Shown here piece by piece: positions 1 to 9,359 of a DNA stretch of 64,000 nucleotides. The translations under genes were made by a program, and so were the position numbers. Below the pieces are notes generated by a model. It saw nothing but the letters and a program-made list of their open reading frames with translations, had not been told where the DNA came from and made no database searches. This DNA comes from DAIPKP01 sp964545875 (GTDB taxonomy: Bacteria; Synergistota; Synergistia; Synergistales; Aminiphilaceae): assembly GCA_964545875.1 (NCBI GenBank), contig CAZJHH010000003.1, positions 1 to 64,000 on the forward strand, written 5' to 3'. Every line of letters begins with the position of its first letter. Position 1 is the stretch's first letter.

Positions 1-269
1 TTATCATTAAATCTTGTAAATCTTAGCCCCGTTGCACTTGTAGTTTACATCTAGCTTTTTTTGCTTCGGAAGCATTTCTTTCTTTTTTTTCGAGAAGGAA
101 CTGGTATGATAGAAGCTCGATTGTGTGTCAATTCTCGAAAGCTTTTTTGCGGAGTATGGGTTTTTCATGGTGCATTATACGGTTTTCCCCGAAGAAAGCC
201 CATGCCGTTTTCAAGAGAGAGAACAAAGAGTGAGAGAGATTTCGGGTGTTTGAGAGAAAGGGTGAAAGT
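1..269. other. Non-coding region before the first gene
   Basis: No convincing gene is visible. A short hairpin (TGCTT-CGG-AAGCA, 62-74) is followed by a T-rich run and could be the end of a transcript entering from the left. TATGAT at 105-110 could be a -10 box for the gene at 270, but there is no recognisable -35 at the right distance. Small open frames here have no ribosome binding site and no protein-like composition. Confidence 0.4.
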
Positions 270-1112
270 GTGATACGATTTACGAAAGAGAGTACTGTAA
301 TAAAATCGAAAATTTTCATGAAGAGGCTTTTTGTGAAAAGAGCTTGTTTTCTCGGGATCTGTTTTTCGTTTTTACTATGCCCGTCGATCCCTCCCGGCTT
401 TGCTTCGGGATATTCCATCGCCGCCATTCAGGAGCGGGGAGTTCTCCGGGTGGCTCTGGAGAATGACGATTGGGCCTATTTTCTCCGGTGGAATCAGGAC
501 ACCCCTTCGGGGCTCTGCGTGGATCTCGCCAGAGAGGTGGCGGAGGCGCTGGGGGTTCCCCCGGTCTTTCTCCCCGTTTCCTGGGGAGGTGGAGAGGGAG
601 GAAGCATTGCGGGCATTCTCGGAGGCTTTCCCTGGGGAACTTCCTTCGATATGATCGCCTCGGCGGTTACGGTAACTCCGGAGCGGAGCGCCCGGGTTCA
701 TTTTTCCGAACCCTATGCTTTCGTGGGGCAGATGGTGCTCTTCCATGGAGGAAATGCACAAATTCTTTCCCTCGAATCTTTCAGGGGGAGGCGTGTAGGC
801 TTTCCCCAAGACACCACCAGCGAACCCGCCGCCCGGAGCCTTCCCTCGTCGAATACGCTGATACCTCTGGAAAATGCTTCCGCCACCTTTCGGGCTTTCG
901 AAGAAGGTGGGGTGGATACCATGGTGATCGACAGCCCTCTGGCACTCCTTTTCCTGAAAGATCACCCCGAGACGGAGGTGCTGGACAAGCTTCTTACCCG
1001 GGAGGTCTACGCTCTGGTACTTCCTCTCTCTTCGGATCCGGAGCTTCAGGATCTTGTGGATCGGGTGGTTTTGGAGCAGCGGGAACTTCTGGAAGATCAC
1101 TGGATTCCCTGA
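270..1112 (+). CDS. Periplasmic solute-binding protein family 3
   Basis: Predicted 280-residue secreted protein of the bacterial extracellular solute-binding family 3, which binds polar amino acids and related small molecules. The GTG at 270 follows AGAAAGGG at a suitable distance. A GTG at 246 and an ATG at 318, just before the signal peptide hydrophobic core, are alternatives. After the signal peptide comes the family opening, ERGVLRVALENDD, then GLCVDLAREVAEALG, a typical first-lobe segment, and near the C-terminus a VDTMVIDSPLAL-type segment. No permease or ATPase lies next to it. The next gene is a membrane HD-GYP protein, so a sensory rather than transport role is likely. It resembles the binding protein at 6216, which also sits before a c-di-GMP gene. 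The ligand cannot be told from sequence. Confidence 0.85.
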   Translation: MIRFTKESTVIKSKIFMKRLFVKRACFLGICFSFLLCPSIPPGFASGYSIAAIQERGVLRVALENDDWAYFLRWNQDTPSGLCVDLAREVAEALGVPPVFLPVSWGGGEGGSIAGILGGFPWGTSFDMIASAVTVTPERSARVHFSEPYAFVGQMVLFHGGNAQILSLESFRGRRVGFPQDTTSEPAARSLPSSNTLIPLENASATFRAFEEGGVDTMVIDSPLALLFLKDHPETEVLDKLLTREVYALVLPLSSDPELQDLVDRVVLEQRELLEDHWIP

Positions 1113-1241
1113 AATATCTTTCCGAGTACCCGAACAAGCCGACGTTCTTCATGTACCATGATGTTGTAGCCACGTAGCAAGAATTTCCGGAATTCCTCGG
1201 GAAGGTCTTTTTTGCGGGAATTCCGTATCCAGGGAGGTTCT

Positions 1242-3581
1242 ATGTTGGGTAATCCCGTACCCCTTCGCAGACGTATCCTGTTCCGTTTTTTCCCCATCTA
1301 TGCAGTTATTGCGCTGGGGCTTGTGCTCTACCTTTTTTGGGGAGGCATCACGCTCCAGCGTTGGTTTTCTTCGAGAATAGAGGATCGCACGAACCATTCG
1401 GTGATGCGCCTTCTCGACTCCTATGCCAGAACCATCGGAATTCTCCAGTCCCAGTATCAAATGGTGGCCCATACGGTACTCGACGGACTGCAGCGGGTGT
1501 TCGTGGCGGATACCTCCGCCACGGATATACCCAAGATGGAGCTGGATTTTTTCGTGCGCCGCATGGAGAGAAGGCTTTTTCCCCAGGGGCGGGACATCCC
1601 CGGAAATGACCGTTTCCTTTCTTCCTTCACTCTGGATGCCCAGGGGAAAGTTCGGAATTCCTCTCTTCCCGAAGGGTTGCCCCCGGTTCCCCCCTTGGGA
1701 GGCGAGCCCCTTTTCAACGCCCAGAGCGGCGAATTGTTCGTCCTTCCCCTTTTCTGGTCTCCCGAAAAACAGGGTTTTTACGAATACGGCTACTGGATCT
1801 TTCCGGACCGTACGGTTCTTGGTGTGGCGGTGGCGGTGGATCGGGAGATCCTTTCTCAAGTGGAACGCATGATCGGAGAGCTTCGGGAGCTTCCCTTCGT
1901 GGCGGAGGTACATCTCTACTCCCTCAGCACCGGAGAGCCCATCTGGGAGGATGGGGTGCGCATGGAGCAATCCCTTCTTGCCCGCATACAGCGAAACGTG
2001 GTGGAGGATTCCATGCTGCTCCTCCGGGAAGAGGGCGTTCGGGGAGGAAGTCTCTACTCTCTTTGGCAAGCTCCCAGGGAGGAGGGCATTCCTCTGGAAG
2101 ACGACGCCGTGGTGGTGCAGATACGCATGGATTTCTCCTTCCTCATGGATGTGCTCTACCGGGGCATATGGGGAGGCATTCTCCTCCTGGTGGTTGGAAC
2201 CTCCTGGATGCTCTGGAGTGTCTCCCGGACGTCCCTGGAAATTGTGCATCCCTTTCACGTGCTCATGAAAGGGATGGACGATTTCATGGCGGATCCCACC
2301 TCCTTCGCCCTCGCGGAGCCCCTGGAGGAGGATGCCCCTCTGGAGGTGGAGGAGCTTTCTCGATCTTTCCAGAACATGGGACGGGAGATCGCCGCGGGCA
2401 TGGAGGAGCTCAAGGCCATGAACGAGGAGCTGGAAGAACTTTACATGAGCCGGGAGAAGCTTGCGGGAAGGCTGGAGCATGTCATTTCGCTGGCGGTTTC
2501 CCTGAGTGCCGCAAGAAATATGGGGCGGGAACGGTACATGAATCGCATCCTTGCGTTGGCCGTGGACATGCTGCCGGGAACGAACACGGGAATCGTGGGA
2601 GTTCTCGAGGGAGACGAGGTGCGTATTCTTTCGGGAGTAGGAGTGGATGTGAGGCTTCTGGCGAACCTTCCTCTCAAATCGGAACATGTGGTTTTCCGGG
2701 GTGCCACGGTCTCCTTTGCTCTCATGATGGACCGGTGGCCCGAGGAACTTCGGGAGGCCTTCTCCCGCATCTGTCCGGATATCTCCGAGGGGCTCATGGT
2801 AAACCTTCGGGCGGGGGGCCGGGTTCTCGGGTTCCTGGTGGTGGCTCGGGGAGAGGAGGATGACGAGCGCTTTTCCTCGGATGCGGGAAGAATTATGGAC
2901 GCCTTGGGGAGTTTGGCCTCGGGCTTTTTGGGAATGCAGCAGCTCTTTGCCATGCGCAGCCGTTTCCAGGAGGATCTTCTCCGATCCATCATCTCTATTC
3001 TCGAAATGTACGATGCCTATACCAGCGGCCATTCGGAGAACGTGGCCCGGATCTCCCGTCGGGTGGCTCAGGCCATGGGGCTCACTCCGGAGCAGGTGGA
3101 GCAGACCTACTGGGCGGGATTCGTGCACGATGTGGGAAAGCTTCTCATTCCCACGGAGGTGCTTAACAAGATCGAGCCTCTCACTCCGGAAGAGCGGGGC
3201 ATCATTCAGACCCACCCTTCCAAGGGGCGGGAAGTGCTCTCTCACTCCTCGGAGCTTCGGGAGATCGCCACGGTGGTGGAGCATCATCACGAGCGCTGGG
3301 ATGGCCGGGGATATCCTGCGGGGCTTGCGGGAAGAGAGATTCCCCTGCTCAGCAGAATTCTCTCGGTGGCGGACGCCTACGATGCCATGACCAGCGACCG
3401 GGCGTACCGGAAAGGCATCTCTTCCGAGGAGGCCCGGCAGGAATTGCGCAGGCACGAGGGTACCCAGTTCGATCCTCAGGTGGTGGCGGCCTTTCTTGCC
3501 TTGAAGGAGGAGGAGTTCGTCCCTCCCGAGGAGGATCCGAAAACCTCCTGGCGGGACGGAAGCGTTTGGGATCAGGAATAG
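1242..3581 (+). CDS. Membrane sensor with C-terminal HD-GYP phosphodiesterase domain
   Basis: Predicted 779-residue inner-membrane c-di-GMP phosphodiesterase. The ATG at 1242 is preceded by AGGGAGG; an upstream in-frame start at 1212 lacks this. Layout: transmembrane helix at about residues 12-34, a periplasmic sensor region of nearly 300 residues, a second helix near 320-345, a linker with a short coiled coil, a GAF-like region and a C-terminal HD-GYP domain. The catalytic signature is complete: HDVGK, then HHHERWDGRGYP, then the DAYDAMTSDRAYR segment. Such domains hydrolyse c-di-GMP to pGpG or GMP. The family 3 binding protein 129 bp upstream may present ligand to the periplasmic domain (inference). 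The gene ends 9 bp from the convergent phoU-like gene. Confidence 0.9.
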   Translation: MLGNPVPLRRRILFRFFPIYAVIALGLVLYLFWGGITLQRWFSSRIEDRTNHSVMRLLDSYARTIGILQSQYQMVAHTVLDGLQRVFVADTSATDIPKMELDFFVRRMERRLFPQGRDIPGNDRFLSSFTLDAQGKVRNSSLPEGLPPVPPLGGEPLFNAQSGELFVLPLFWSPEKQGFYEYGYWIFPDRTVLGVAVAVDREILSQVERMIGELRELPFVAEVHLYSLSTGEPIWEDGVRMEQSLLARIQRNVVEDSMLLLREEGVRGGSLYSLWQAPREEGIPLEDDAVVVQIRMDFSFLMDVLYRGIWGGILLLVVGTSWMLWSVSRTSLEIVHPFHVLMKGMDDFMADPTSFALAEPLEEDAPLEVEELSRSFQNMGREIAAGMEELKAMNEELEELYMSREKLAGRLEHVISLAVSLSAARNMGRERYMNRILALAVDMLPGTNTGIVGVLEGDEVRILSGVGVDVRLLANLPLKSEHVVFRGATVSFALMMDRWPEELREAFSRICPDISEGLMVNLRAGGRVLGFLVVARGEEDDERFSSDAGRIMDALGSLASGFLGMQQLFAMRSRFQEDLLRSIISILEMYDAYTSGHSENVARISRRVAQAMGLTPEQVEQTYWAGFVHDVGKLLIPTEVLNKIEPLTPEERGIIQTHPSKGREVLSHSSELREIATVVEHHHERWDGRGYPAGLAGREIPLLSRILSVADAYDAMTSDRAYRKGISSEEARQELRRHEGTQFDPQVVAAFLALKEEEFVPPEEDPKTSWRDGSVWDQE

Positions 3582-3590
3582 AAACGGATT

Positions 3591-4361
3591 CTAGCCCTGG
3601 AGATTGGAAGGGGCGCTTTGGGAAGCTTCCAGCTCCTGGTCCAGAATCTTCCCGGTAACCATGAAGTAGCTTCGGCGAGCCATGTTCACCGCCTGGTCCC
3701 CCATGCGCTCCAGATAGCGGGCGATGAGCACCAGGTTCATGGCCTGCTCCAGGTCCGTTCGGGAGGAGAGCCCTCTTCGAGAGATCAGAAGAAGAACGTC
3801 TTCGAAGATCTTGGCGTAGAGATCGTCCACGCGATCGTCCATGGCGTAGATTTCCATGGCGAGGCGGGGATCTTCGGTCTCGAAAGATTGCAGGGCGAAT
3901 CTCGTCATCTCCTGGGCGATTTTACCCATTTTCGGAATGTCCTCCAGGGGTTTCAGAAGGGGAGTATCTCCCAGGAGAATCACCTTTTCCGCGATATTTA
4001 CCGCCTGATCTCCGGTTCGCTCCAAATCTCCCGCCACCTTGATGAGGGAGATGAGAAAACGCAGGCTGTCCCTCACGGGCCTGCGAAGAGCCATGACATG
4101 AAGACACTGGCGTTCCAGTTCCAGCTCCAGATTGTCGATCTGAACGTCCTGAAGAATCACCTGATGTGCCGTTTCAATGTTCCGTTCCTCCAGGGCCTGC
4201 ATGACGAGATCCAAAGAAAGATCCACCGCCATGCCCATCTCGTGAAGCATTTTGAGAAGGCGTTTTCGGTCTTCCGAAAAAAGAAACTCCTCCGCCGACG
4301 GAGTCTGTTCTTTGTTCATGAGACTTCTGAATTTCTGGAAAGGAATCTTCACGGTCTTCAC
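3591..4361 (-). CDS. phoU: PhoU-like phosphate regulator
   Basis: Predicted cytoplasmic PhoU family protein with two three-helix PhoU repeats. The repeated signatures DLERTGDQAVNIAEK and YLERMGDQAVNMARR are the metal-binding E-D motifs of the family. I chose the GTG at 4361 because it overlaps the stop of the upstream symporter gene (GTGA) and follows GAAGGA. An ATG at 4319 would give a 242-residue protein of ordinary PhoU length. Being translationally coupled to a Na/phosphate symporter, it probably modulates phosphate uptake rather than the Pst system, of which nothing is seen here. Confidence 0.88.
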   Translation of the reverse strand: MKTVKIPFQKFRSLMNKEQTPSAEEFLFSEDRKRLLKMLHEMGMAVDLSLDLVMQALEERNIETAHQVILQDVQIDNLELELERQCLHVMALRRPVRDSLRFLISLIKVAGDLERTGDQAVNIAEKVILLGDTPLLKPLEDIPKMGKIAQEMTRFALQSFETEDPRLAMEIYAMDDRVDDLYAKIFEDVLLLISRRGLSSRTDLEQAMNLVLIARYLERMGDQAVNMARRSYFMVTGKILDQELEASQSAPSNLQG

Positions 4362-6004
4362 GCTTCCTTCGTATGGGATATTTGGGGCGAGCTTTCCCGG
4401 AGAAAGGAATCCATTTCTCCCATGGAACACCTCTGGACGAGGCAAAAACAACGTTGCGCCACGGAACGTATCGTATGGAGGAGCTCCCACAGACGGAGGT
4501 TTTCCGGGGTATGAAAGAGTCCCCGGGTGGTTTCCAGGGTAGCCTGGAGTTTTTCCAGAGCATCCGCGAGTTTTCGGTACTCCTCGAGAAATCCCTTGGC
4601 AGGTCTGGAATCTCCCAGGGCAAAGGAGCCGAAGCTTTCATTCAGAAGCAGAAGAAACCGGTGTTCGATCTCTTCCCACTCCTCTCCCGAAGGAGTGCCT
4701 GTTTTTCGGGAAAGCTCTTTCCAGCTCCGGTATTGGGGGAGAAAGTTTCGGAGTACCAGATAATGCAGCTCCCTCATACATCCCAGACTGTGGGCGAGGC
4801 AGGCGTATTCCCCCGGGGTTTCGGAGTTCTCCTCCACGGGAGGGGGAAGAGCCAGAAGATACTCCGTGCAGCTTTCCACGAGTTCCTCGGCTCCCCGACT
4901 GATTCTGGAGAGCCGCTCAGAAGCCCAGGGAGTTCGAAGGGTTCGGAAAACGCACTCCTCCACGAGGTTTGCCGTACGTATCATCTCTTTGGAGAGAAGT
5001 GAAAGGGCCAGGTTCGTAAAAGGAGGCGGGGGCGATTCCAGGTAGAGAGGTTCCCCCGGATCTTCCCTGCCGAAAAGGCGTGCCAGAAGAGTTCCGCCCC
5101 GGGCGAGGATTTTTGCGAAGGGGAGCAGAAGGAAGGCGTTGCCCCAGATGAGAACGCTCTGGATGAAGGCCACGCATCCTTCGGTGCTGGTGAAGAGGGA
5201 GGCCCCCCAGGCGGGGAGAATTCCGTAAAGGGGAAGCAGCAGCACCACCCCCGCCAGCTTGTAGAGAAAGCTGCTCCATGCGAGGGCTCGGGCATGTTTT
5301 TTGGTGCCCATTCCCGCGAAGAGCACCATCACGGAGGTGCCCACGTGGGATCCGAGAACGAGAAAGAATACCGCCTCCAGAGGCAGGAGTTCCGAGGATG
5401 CCAGGGCCATGGAAAGCCCGATGACGGGAACGCTGCTCTGAAGAACCGCAGTAACGCCGAAGGCGGTGATTGCGGAAAGAAAGGGGCTCTTTCCCAGGGC
5501 GAGAAGAAGTGAGCTCAGGGAGGGAGAGGTGCTTAAAGGCAGCACTCCCTGCTGAATGAAGAGCATTCCCGTAAGAATGAGAGAAATCCCCAGCCCCAGG
5601 GCGCCCCACTTCTGGAGAGAGTGACGGGAGCTTCGCAGCAGGAAGGCGCTTATCCCTACTCCCAGGGGAGCCCACTGAACCACGTTCAGTGCCAGGATGA
5701 AGGTGACGAAGGTGGTTCCCACGCTGGCTCCGATCATGACGATAATGGCGCTTTCCAGGGATAGAAGCCCCGCGCTTACCAGCCCCACCGCGAAGGAGGT
5801 GGCGGCGGTGCTGCTCTGGGCGAGGGCGGAGAAGAACGCTCCGATAAAGAAGGAGAACCCCCGGTGCTGCAGGAAGGATCCCAGAAGGGTATCCGTGCGT
5901 TTTCCGAGAACCCTTCGAAAGGCCTCGGTGCCGTAGGTGAGACCGTGAAGAAAAAGCCCTATTCCTCCCAGGAGAAGAAAGAGCGAGGAGAAAGAACTAT
6001 CCAT
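4358..6004 (-). CDS. Na/Pi cotransporter family protein with C-terminal PhoU-like domain
   Basis: Predicted 548-residue inner-membrane sodium-dependent phosphate transporter of the NptA/YjbB type. Two inverted repeats of membrane helices carry the family QSS motifs, seen as LAQSSTAATSF near residue 62 and VLQSSVPVIGL further on, together with a GASVGTTF segment. From about residue 320 the protein becomes a soluble helical PhoU-like domain of roughly 200 residues. A strong GGAGGT precedes the ATG at 6004. It forms an operon with the separate phoU-like gene (4-nt overlap). Uptake of inorganic phosphate is the family role; other substrates are not excluded. Confidence 0.9.
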   Translation of the reverse strand: MDSSFSSLFLLLGGIGLFLHGLTYGTEAFRRVLGKRTDTLLGSFLQHRGFSFFIGAFFSALAQSSTAATSFAVGLVSAGLLSLESAIIVMIGASVGTTFVTFILALNVVQWAPLGVGISAFLLRSSRHSLQKWGALGLGISLILTGMLFIQQGVLPLSTSPSLSSLLLALGKSPFLSAITAFGVTAVLQSSVPVIGLSMALASSELLPLEAVFFLVLGSHVGTSVMVLFAGMGTKKHARALAWSSFLYKLAGVVLLLPLYGILPAWGASLFTSTEGCVAFIQSVLIWGNAFLLLPFAKILARGGTLLARLFGREDPGEPLYLESPPPPFTNLALSLLSKEMIRTANLVEECVFRTLRTPWASERLSRISRGAEELVESCTEYLLALPPPVEENSETPGEYACLAHSLGCMRELHYLVLRNFLPQYRSWKELSRKTGTPSGEEWEEIEHRFLLLLNESFGSFALGDSRPAKGFLEEYRKLADALEKLQATLETTRGLFHTPENLRLWELLHTIRSVAQRCFCLVQRCSMGEMDSFLRESSPQISHTKEA

Positions 6005-6215
6005 AGGGGTACCTCCTTTCGAAGATTTTTCGTATCTCCCGGAACGGCATGGAAAGGTGTCGGGAAAAGTATCCGGGCGCCGATCCGGGGCAGGAAAAGC
6101 CTAGACTATCACATATCGGAGCTGTGTGCCCTGAAAAACATGATAAAATATACCCTGAATACAGAAGCGATATAGGGGAAAAAAGAACTACCTGCTCTTC
6201 ATAAGGAGGATGTCC

Positions 6216-7004
6216 ATGGAAGCGTTCCGTTTTTTGTCGCGTTCCCTTTTCTGGGGGGCCATGCTCGTCGTTTTCCTCTGGGGATCCCCTGGAAAAGCCT
6301 CGGAGAATCTGTCTTCCATTCTTCGGGGGGGAGAGCTTCGGGTGGCTATAGAGGCCCAGGATTGGGGGTTTTTCCACTTCCGGAGCGGGGATAGTTTCGA
6401 AGGATTCGAAGTGGACCTTGGAAAGGTCGTGTCGGAGGCTCTGGGGGTTTCCTGCGTCATGGTCCCTCTTCCCTGGGGAGAGGGTGAAGAGGGGAGTATT
6501 ACGGGAATTCTCGAAAAGGGGCTCTGGCCCGACGATGTGCATATGGGCCTTGCTGGGGTGGCGGTTACCGAAGATCGCATGAAGCGCGTGCTTTTTTCGG
6601 ATTCCTACTTTACTGCGGGCCAGGCGGTGCTTCTTCCCCAGGGAAGCGGCATCTCCTCTCCCAGCCAGATGCAGGGCATGGTGATGGCTTTTCAGTCCGG
6701 CACCACCAGCGCCGCAGCGGCGGCAAAGATTCCGAACATCCGGCCCCTTCCTTTTACCACATGGCCCGAGGCATTTCAGGCCCTGCGACAAGGAGAGGCT
6801 CAGGCGGCTATCGTGGATAGCCCTCTGGCATTCCAGGTTATGAAAGAGTACGAAAACTACACCATTCTCGATGTGCTTCTCACGCGGGAATATTATGCGG
6901 CCTTTTTTCCTCAGGACGCGGACCCTCTTTTCATCGAGAGGGTGAACGAAGTTATTCGGGAGAAGGCCTGGGAGCTTCGGGACCGATGGCTACCCTATCG
7001 GTAG
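6216..7004 (+). CDS. Periplasmic solute-binding protein family 3 (second copy)
   Basis: Predicted 262-residue secreted protein related to the binding protein at 270. Both keep a GGELRVAIEAQDWG / GVLRVALENDDWA opening, a PLPWGEGEEGSITGIL / PVSWGGGEGGSIAGIL segment and an AIVDSPLAF / VIDSPLALL C-terminal motif, so they are paralogues with an unusually similar ligand site. The ATG at 6210 abuts AAGGAGG (6203-6209), so the ATG at 6216, 6 nt from the site, is the better start. A signal peptide covers roughly the first 28 residues. No transport partners are near. The following gene is a GAF-GGDEF protein, which suggests a sensing function. Confidence 0.87.
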   Translation: MEAFRFLSRSLFWGAMLVVFLWGSPGKASENLSSILRGGELRVAIEAQDWGFFHFRSGDSFEGFEVDLGKVVSEALGVSCVMVPLPWGEGEEGSITGILEKGLWPDDVHMGLAGVAVTEDRMKRVLFSDSYFTAGQAVLLPQGSGISSPSQMQGMVMAFQSGTTSAAAAAKIPNIRPLPFTTWPEAFQALRQGEAQAAIVDSPLAFQVMKEYENYTILDVLLTREYYAAFFPQDADPLFIERVNEVIREKAWELRDRWLPYR

Positions 7005-7060
7005 ATCATCTCTGGCCCCGGAGCTCCCGAGATGACGGATCCTTTGAAGGAGCGAAAAAC

Positions 7061-9175
7061 GTGGCTGAAGATATGGAGGAGAGAATTTCGGGAAATCTCC
7101 GGGATGAACGAACGAGAGCCGTAAAGGGGCAGGAACTTCTTTTGCAATACCTTGTGGAGGTGGACAAGGCGAAAACGAAGGAAGAGGCCTGTTCTCTGGC
7201 GGCGGAGATCATCGCGGAAAAGACGGGTTTTTCTCGTCCCGCGGTATATCTCTGGAATTCTCGGGAGGAGTATCTCGAACTTGTAGGATTTGCCAATCAC
7301 GATCCTTCGGTGCAGCACATCCGAGCCTGCGAGGGGATCTGCGGACGCTCCTACCGGACAGGACAGGTCCAGGTAGTGAACGACGTTACCCGGGATTCGG
7401 ACTATTTTCCCGACATGGCTGACACCAAGGCGGAACTTTCGGTTCCCATCGTGTGGCATGGCCGTATTTTCGGTGTGCTCGACGTGGAGGCGGCGGAGGC
7501 AAATTGCTTCGACGAAGGAGATGTACGTTTCAGCACCCTCCTGGTAGGCATTCTGGCATCGGTGCTTTCCCACATAGATGGAGAGATGGAGCTTCAGGAG
7601 AGCCTTGAACGGAGTCGGGCGAACCGACGTAACCTTACCCTGGCTCAGCAGGCGCTGAACCGTTCCCTGGAGACTCTTTTGGAGAGCAAACGCGAGGTGG
7701 AGGCCTACTCCCAATTCAAACAGATCCTCCTGGATGCCTCGAACGAGCTTTTTCAGTGCAAAACCTCGGATGCTCTCTACGAAGTGGCGGGAAGCGTGCT
7801 TAGGGAGCGTTTCGGCTACCAGCGTTCCTTCATCTTCGGACGGTATCGCCGCTCCATGCCCATGACATCCGTTTTCGCCCACGGAGGAGCAGCTATTTCC
7901 CAGGTGGAGGAGCAGGAGTACGTGTCCCGAGGAAAGGGCATCATCGGCAGGGTTGTGGAAACTCTGGAACCCTATGTCTGCAACGACACCTCCAGGGATC
8001 CCTATTTTCGCCCCGATGTTTTCGGCACTCTTTCGGAAATCGCCTTTCCCGTGGCTCATGAGAATTTCCTCTGGGGAGTGCTGGTGGTGATCTCCAAGGA
8101 GATCGATGCCTTTTCCGTGCGGGATGTGGAAATTCTCACCATTCTCACGAATTCCATGGCCCTGGTGCTGGAAAATATCGCCAACGTGCAGATGCTTCAG
8201 CGGGAGCTCCAGGGCATGCGGTTTCTTCACGACATGGCGAATGCCCTTTCGGGAGAGCGGAACAACGTGGAAATTTCCCGGAAGACCGTATCCCTTCTTA
8301 CGAACCGTTTCCCGGATACCTCCATCTACATATGGCTCAAGATCGAAGAAGGGTGCCGCATGGTGGCCTCTTCGGTGTTTTCTTCCGAAGAGCTTCCCCG
8401 GAAGAGCAGAGAGATCCTCTGGCAAGGGCGCGGGCTCGCGCTTCGGGCTTTGGAAAAGGGTGTGGTGGTGAATACGCCGGATGTGCGACAGAGCCCTGAC
8501 TATGCCAAGGTAGATCCCTCCACTCTTTCGGAGCTTGACGTGCCCATCTGCCATCAGGGAGAGCCTCTGGGCGTTATGGCTCTGGAGCGCAGCAGACTCG
8601 GAGCGTTTACCCCCGAGGATGAGGATCTTTTTCACGTGCTCTCCCGGCACTTGGGAGCTCTTTTTTCGGTAAACCGGCTTCTGGACGTGGAGGAGGAGAA
8701 AGCCCGCCGGGACGGCCTTACGGGAATCTGGAACCGACGCTTTCTCATTCAGCATCTTCAGGAAACCGTGGAGCCTCTGGCGGCTCGGGGAGAGCCCTGC
8801 TGCGTGGTCATGGTAGACATGTGGAAGTTCAAAAACATTAATGACACCTATGGCCATGGAGTGGGAGACGAGGTGCTCATTAAATCCGCCCGAGCCATGT
8901 CCGCGGCGGTGGGGAGCCGGGGCGTGGTGGGACGTTACGGGGGAGACGAATTTCTCGTAGTGCTTACGGGAGTATCCTCCGCCAAGGTTCGCCATATCAT
9001 CCGGGAGCTGGAAAAATCCGTGGAATCCCTGGAATTTTCCGTTCCCACTCTTCGGGCGTATGCCAACTTCGGCATCGCCTTTTTCGGAGAGGACGGGGAC
9101 ACCGGTGACGATGTGCTGGCCGTGGCGGATAAGCGCATGTACGAAAGTAAAAGAAAAAACCTCGGAGAAGCCTGA
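7061..9175 (+). CDS. Diguanylate cyclase with several GAF domains
   Basis: Predicted 704-residue protein without clear membrane helices. Three GAF-type sensor modules follow one another: the first around AVYLWNSREEYLELVGFA, the second containing IGRVVETLEPYVCNDTSRD, the third around VVNTPDVRQSPDYAKV. A C-terminal GGDEF domain has the catalytic RYGGDEF signature, so synthesis of c-di-GMP from GTP is expected. The RxxD product-inhibition site before the signature is absent. The GTG at 7061 has AAGGAG 8 nt upstream; the ATG at 6986 would overlap the preceding binding-protein gene. A cytoplasmic GAF sensor cannot touch a periplasmic protein directly, so the link with the upstream gene is by co-expression only. 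Confidence 0.88.
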   Translation: MAEDMEERISGNLRDERTRAVKGQELLLQYLVEVDKAKTKEEACSLAAEIIAEKTGFSRPAVYLWNSREEYLELVGFANHDPSVQHIRACEGICGRSYRTGQVQVVNDVTRDSDYFPDMADTKAELSVPIVWHGRIFGVLDVEAAEANCFDEGDVRFSTLLVGILASVLSHIDGEMELQESLERSRANRRNLTLAQQALNRSLETLLESKREVEAYSQFKQILLDASNELFQCKTSDALYEVAGSVLRERFGYQRSFIFGRYRRSMPMTSVFAHGGAAISQVEEQEYVSRGKGIIGRVVETLEPYVCNDTSRDPYFRPDVFGTLSEIAFPVAHENFLWGVLVVISKEIDAFSVRDVEILTILTNSMALVLENIANVQMLQRELQGMRFLHDMANALSGERNNVEISRKTVSLLTNRFPDTSIYIWLKIEEGCRMVASSVFSSEELPRKSREILWQGRGLALRALEKGVVVNTPDVRQSPDYAKVDPSTLSELDVPICHQGEPLGVMALERSRLGAFTPEDEDLFHVLSRHLGALFSVNRLLDVEEEKARRDGLTGIWNRRFLIQHLQETVEPLAARGEPCCVVMVDMWKFKNINDTYGHGVGDEVLIKSARAMSAAVGSRGVVGRYGGDEFLVVLTGVSSAKVRHIIRELEKSVESLEFSVPTLRAYANFGIAFFGEDGDTGDDVLAVADKRMYESKRKNLGEA

Positions 9176-9312
9176 AAAAATTGATTCTCCCGGAGGAGAA
9201 CGCATGCTTCTCTTCTTTGGGAATACCTTTGTGTATGGAGGCGGATCCAGAAAATACGCCGTGGAAACAATCGGGGTATGTTCTTTTTTGTACGCCGGGG
9301 GAGAACGCTTTC

Positions 9313-9335
9313 AGGGGTGCCGAAGCACCCCTTTT
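9313..9335 (+). terminator. Intrinsic terminator after the diguanylate cyclase gene
   Basis: An 8-bp GC-rich stem (AGGGGTGC / GCACCCCT) with a CGAA tetraloop runs into a short T run. It separates the 6216-9175 unit from the five-gene unit starting at 9360. Confidence 0.75.
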
Positions 9336-9359
9336 GTCGTTTGTTAAGGAGAGATTTTC

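Noticed and set aside
1149..3455. Long open frame antisense to the HD-GYP sensor gene
   Set aside because: GC-rich coding sequence leaves long stop-free frames on the other strand. Its translation is His/Arg/Gly/Pro-rich without domain motifs or a start signal.
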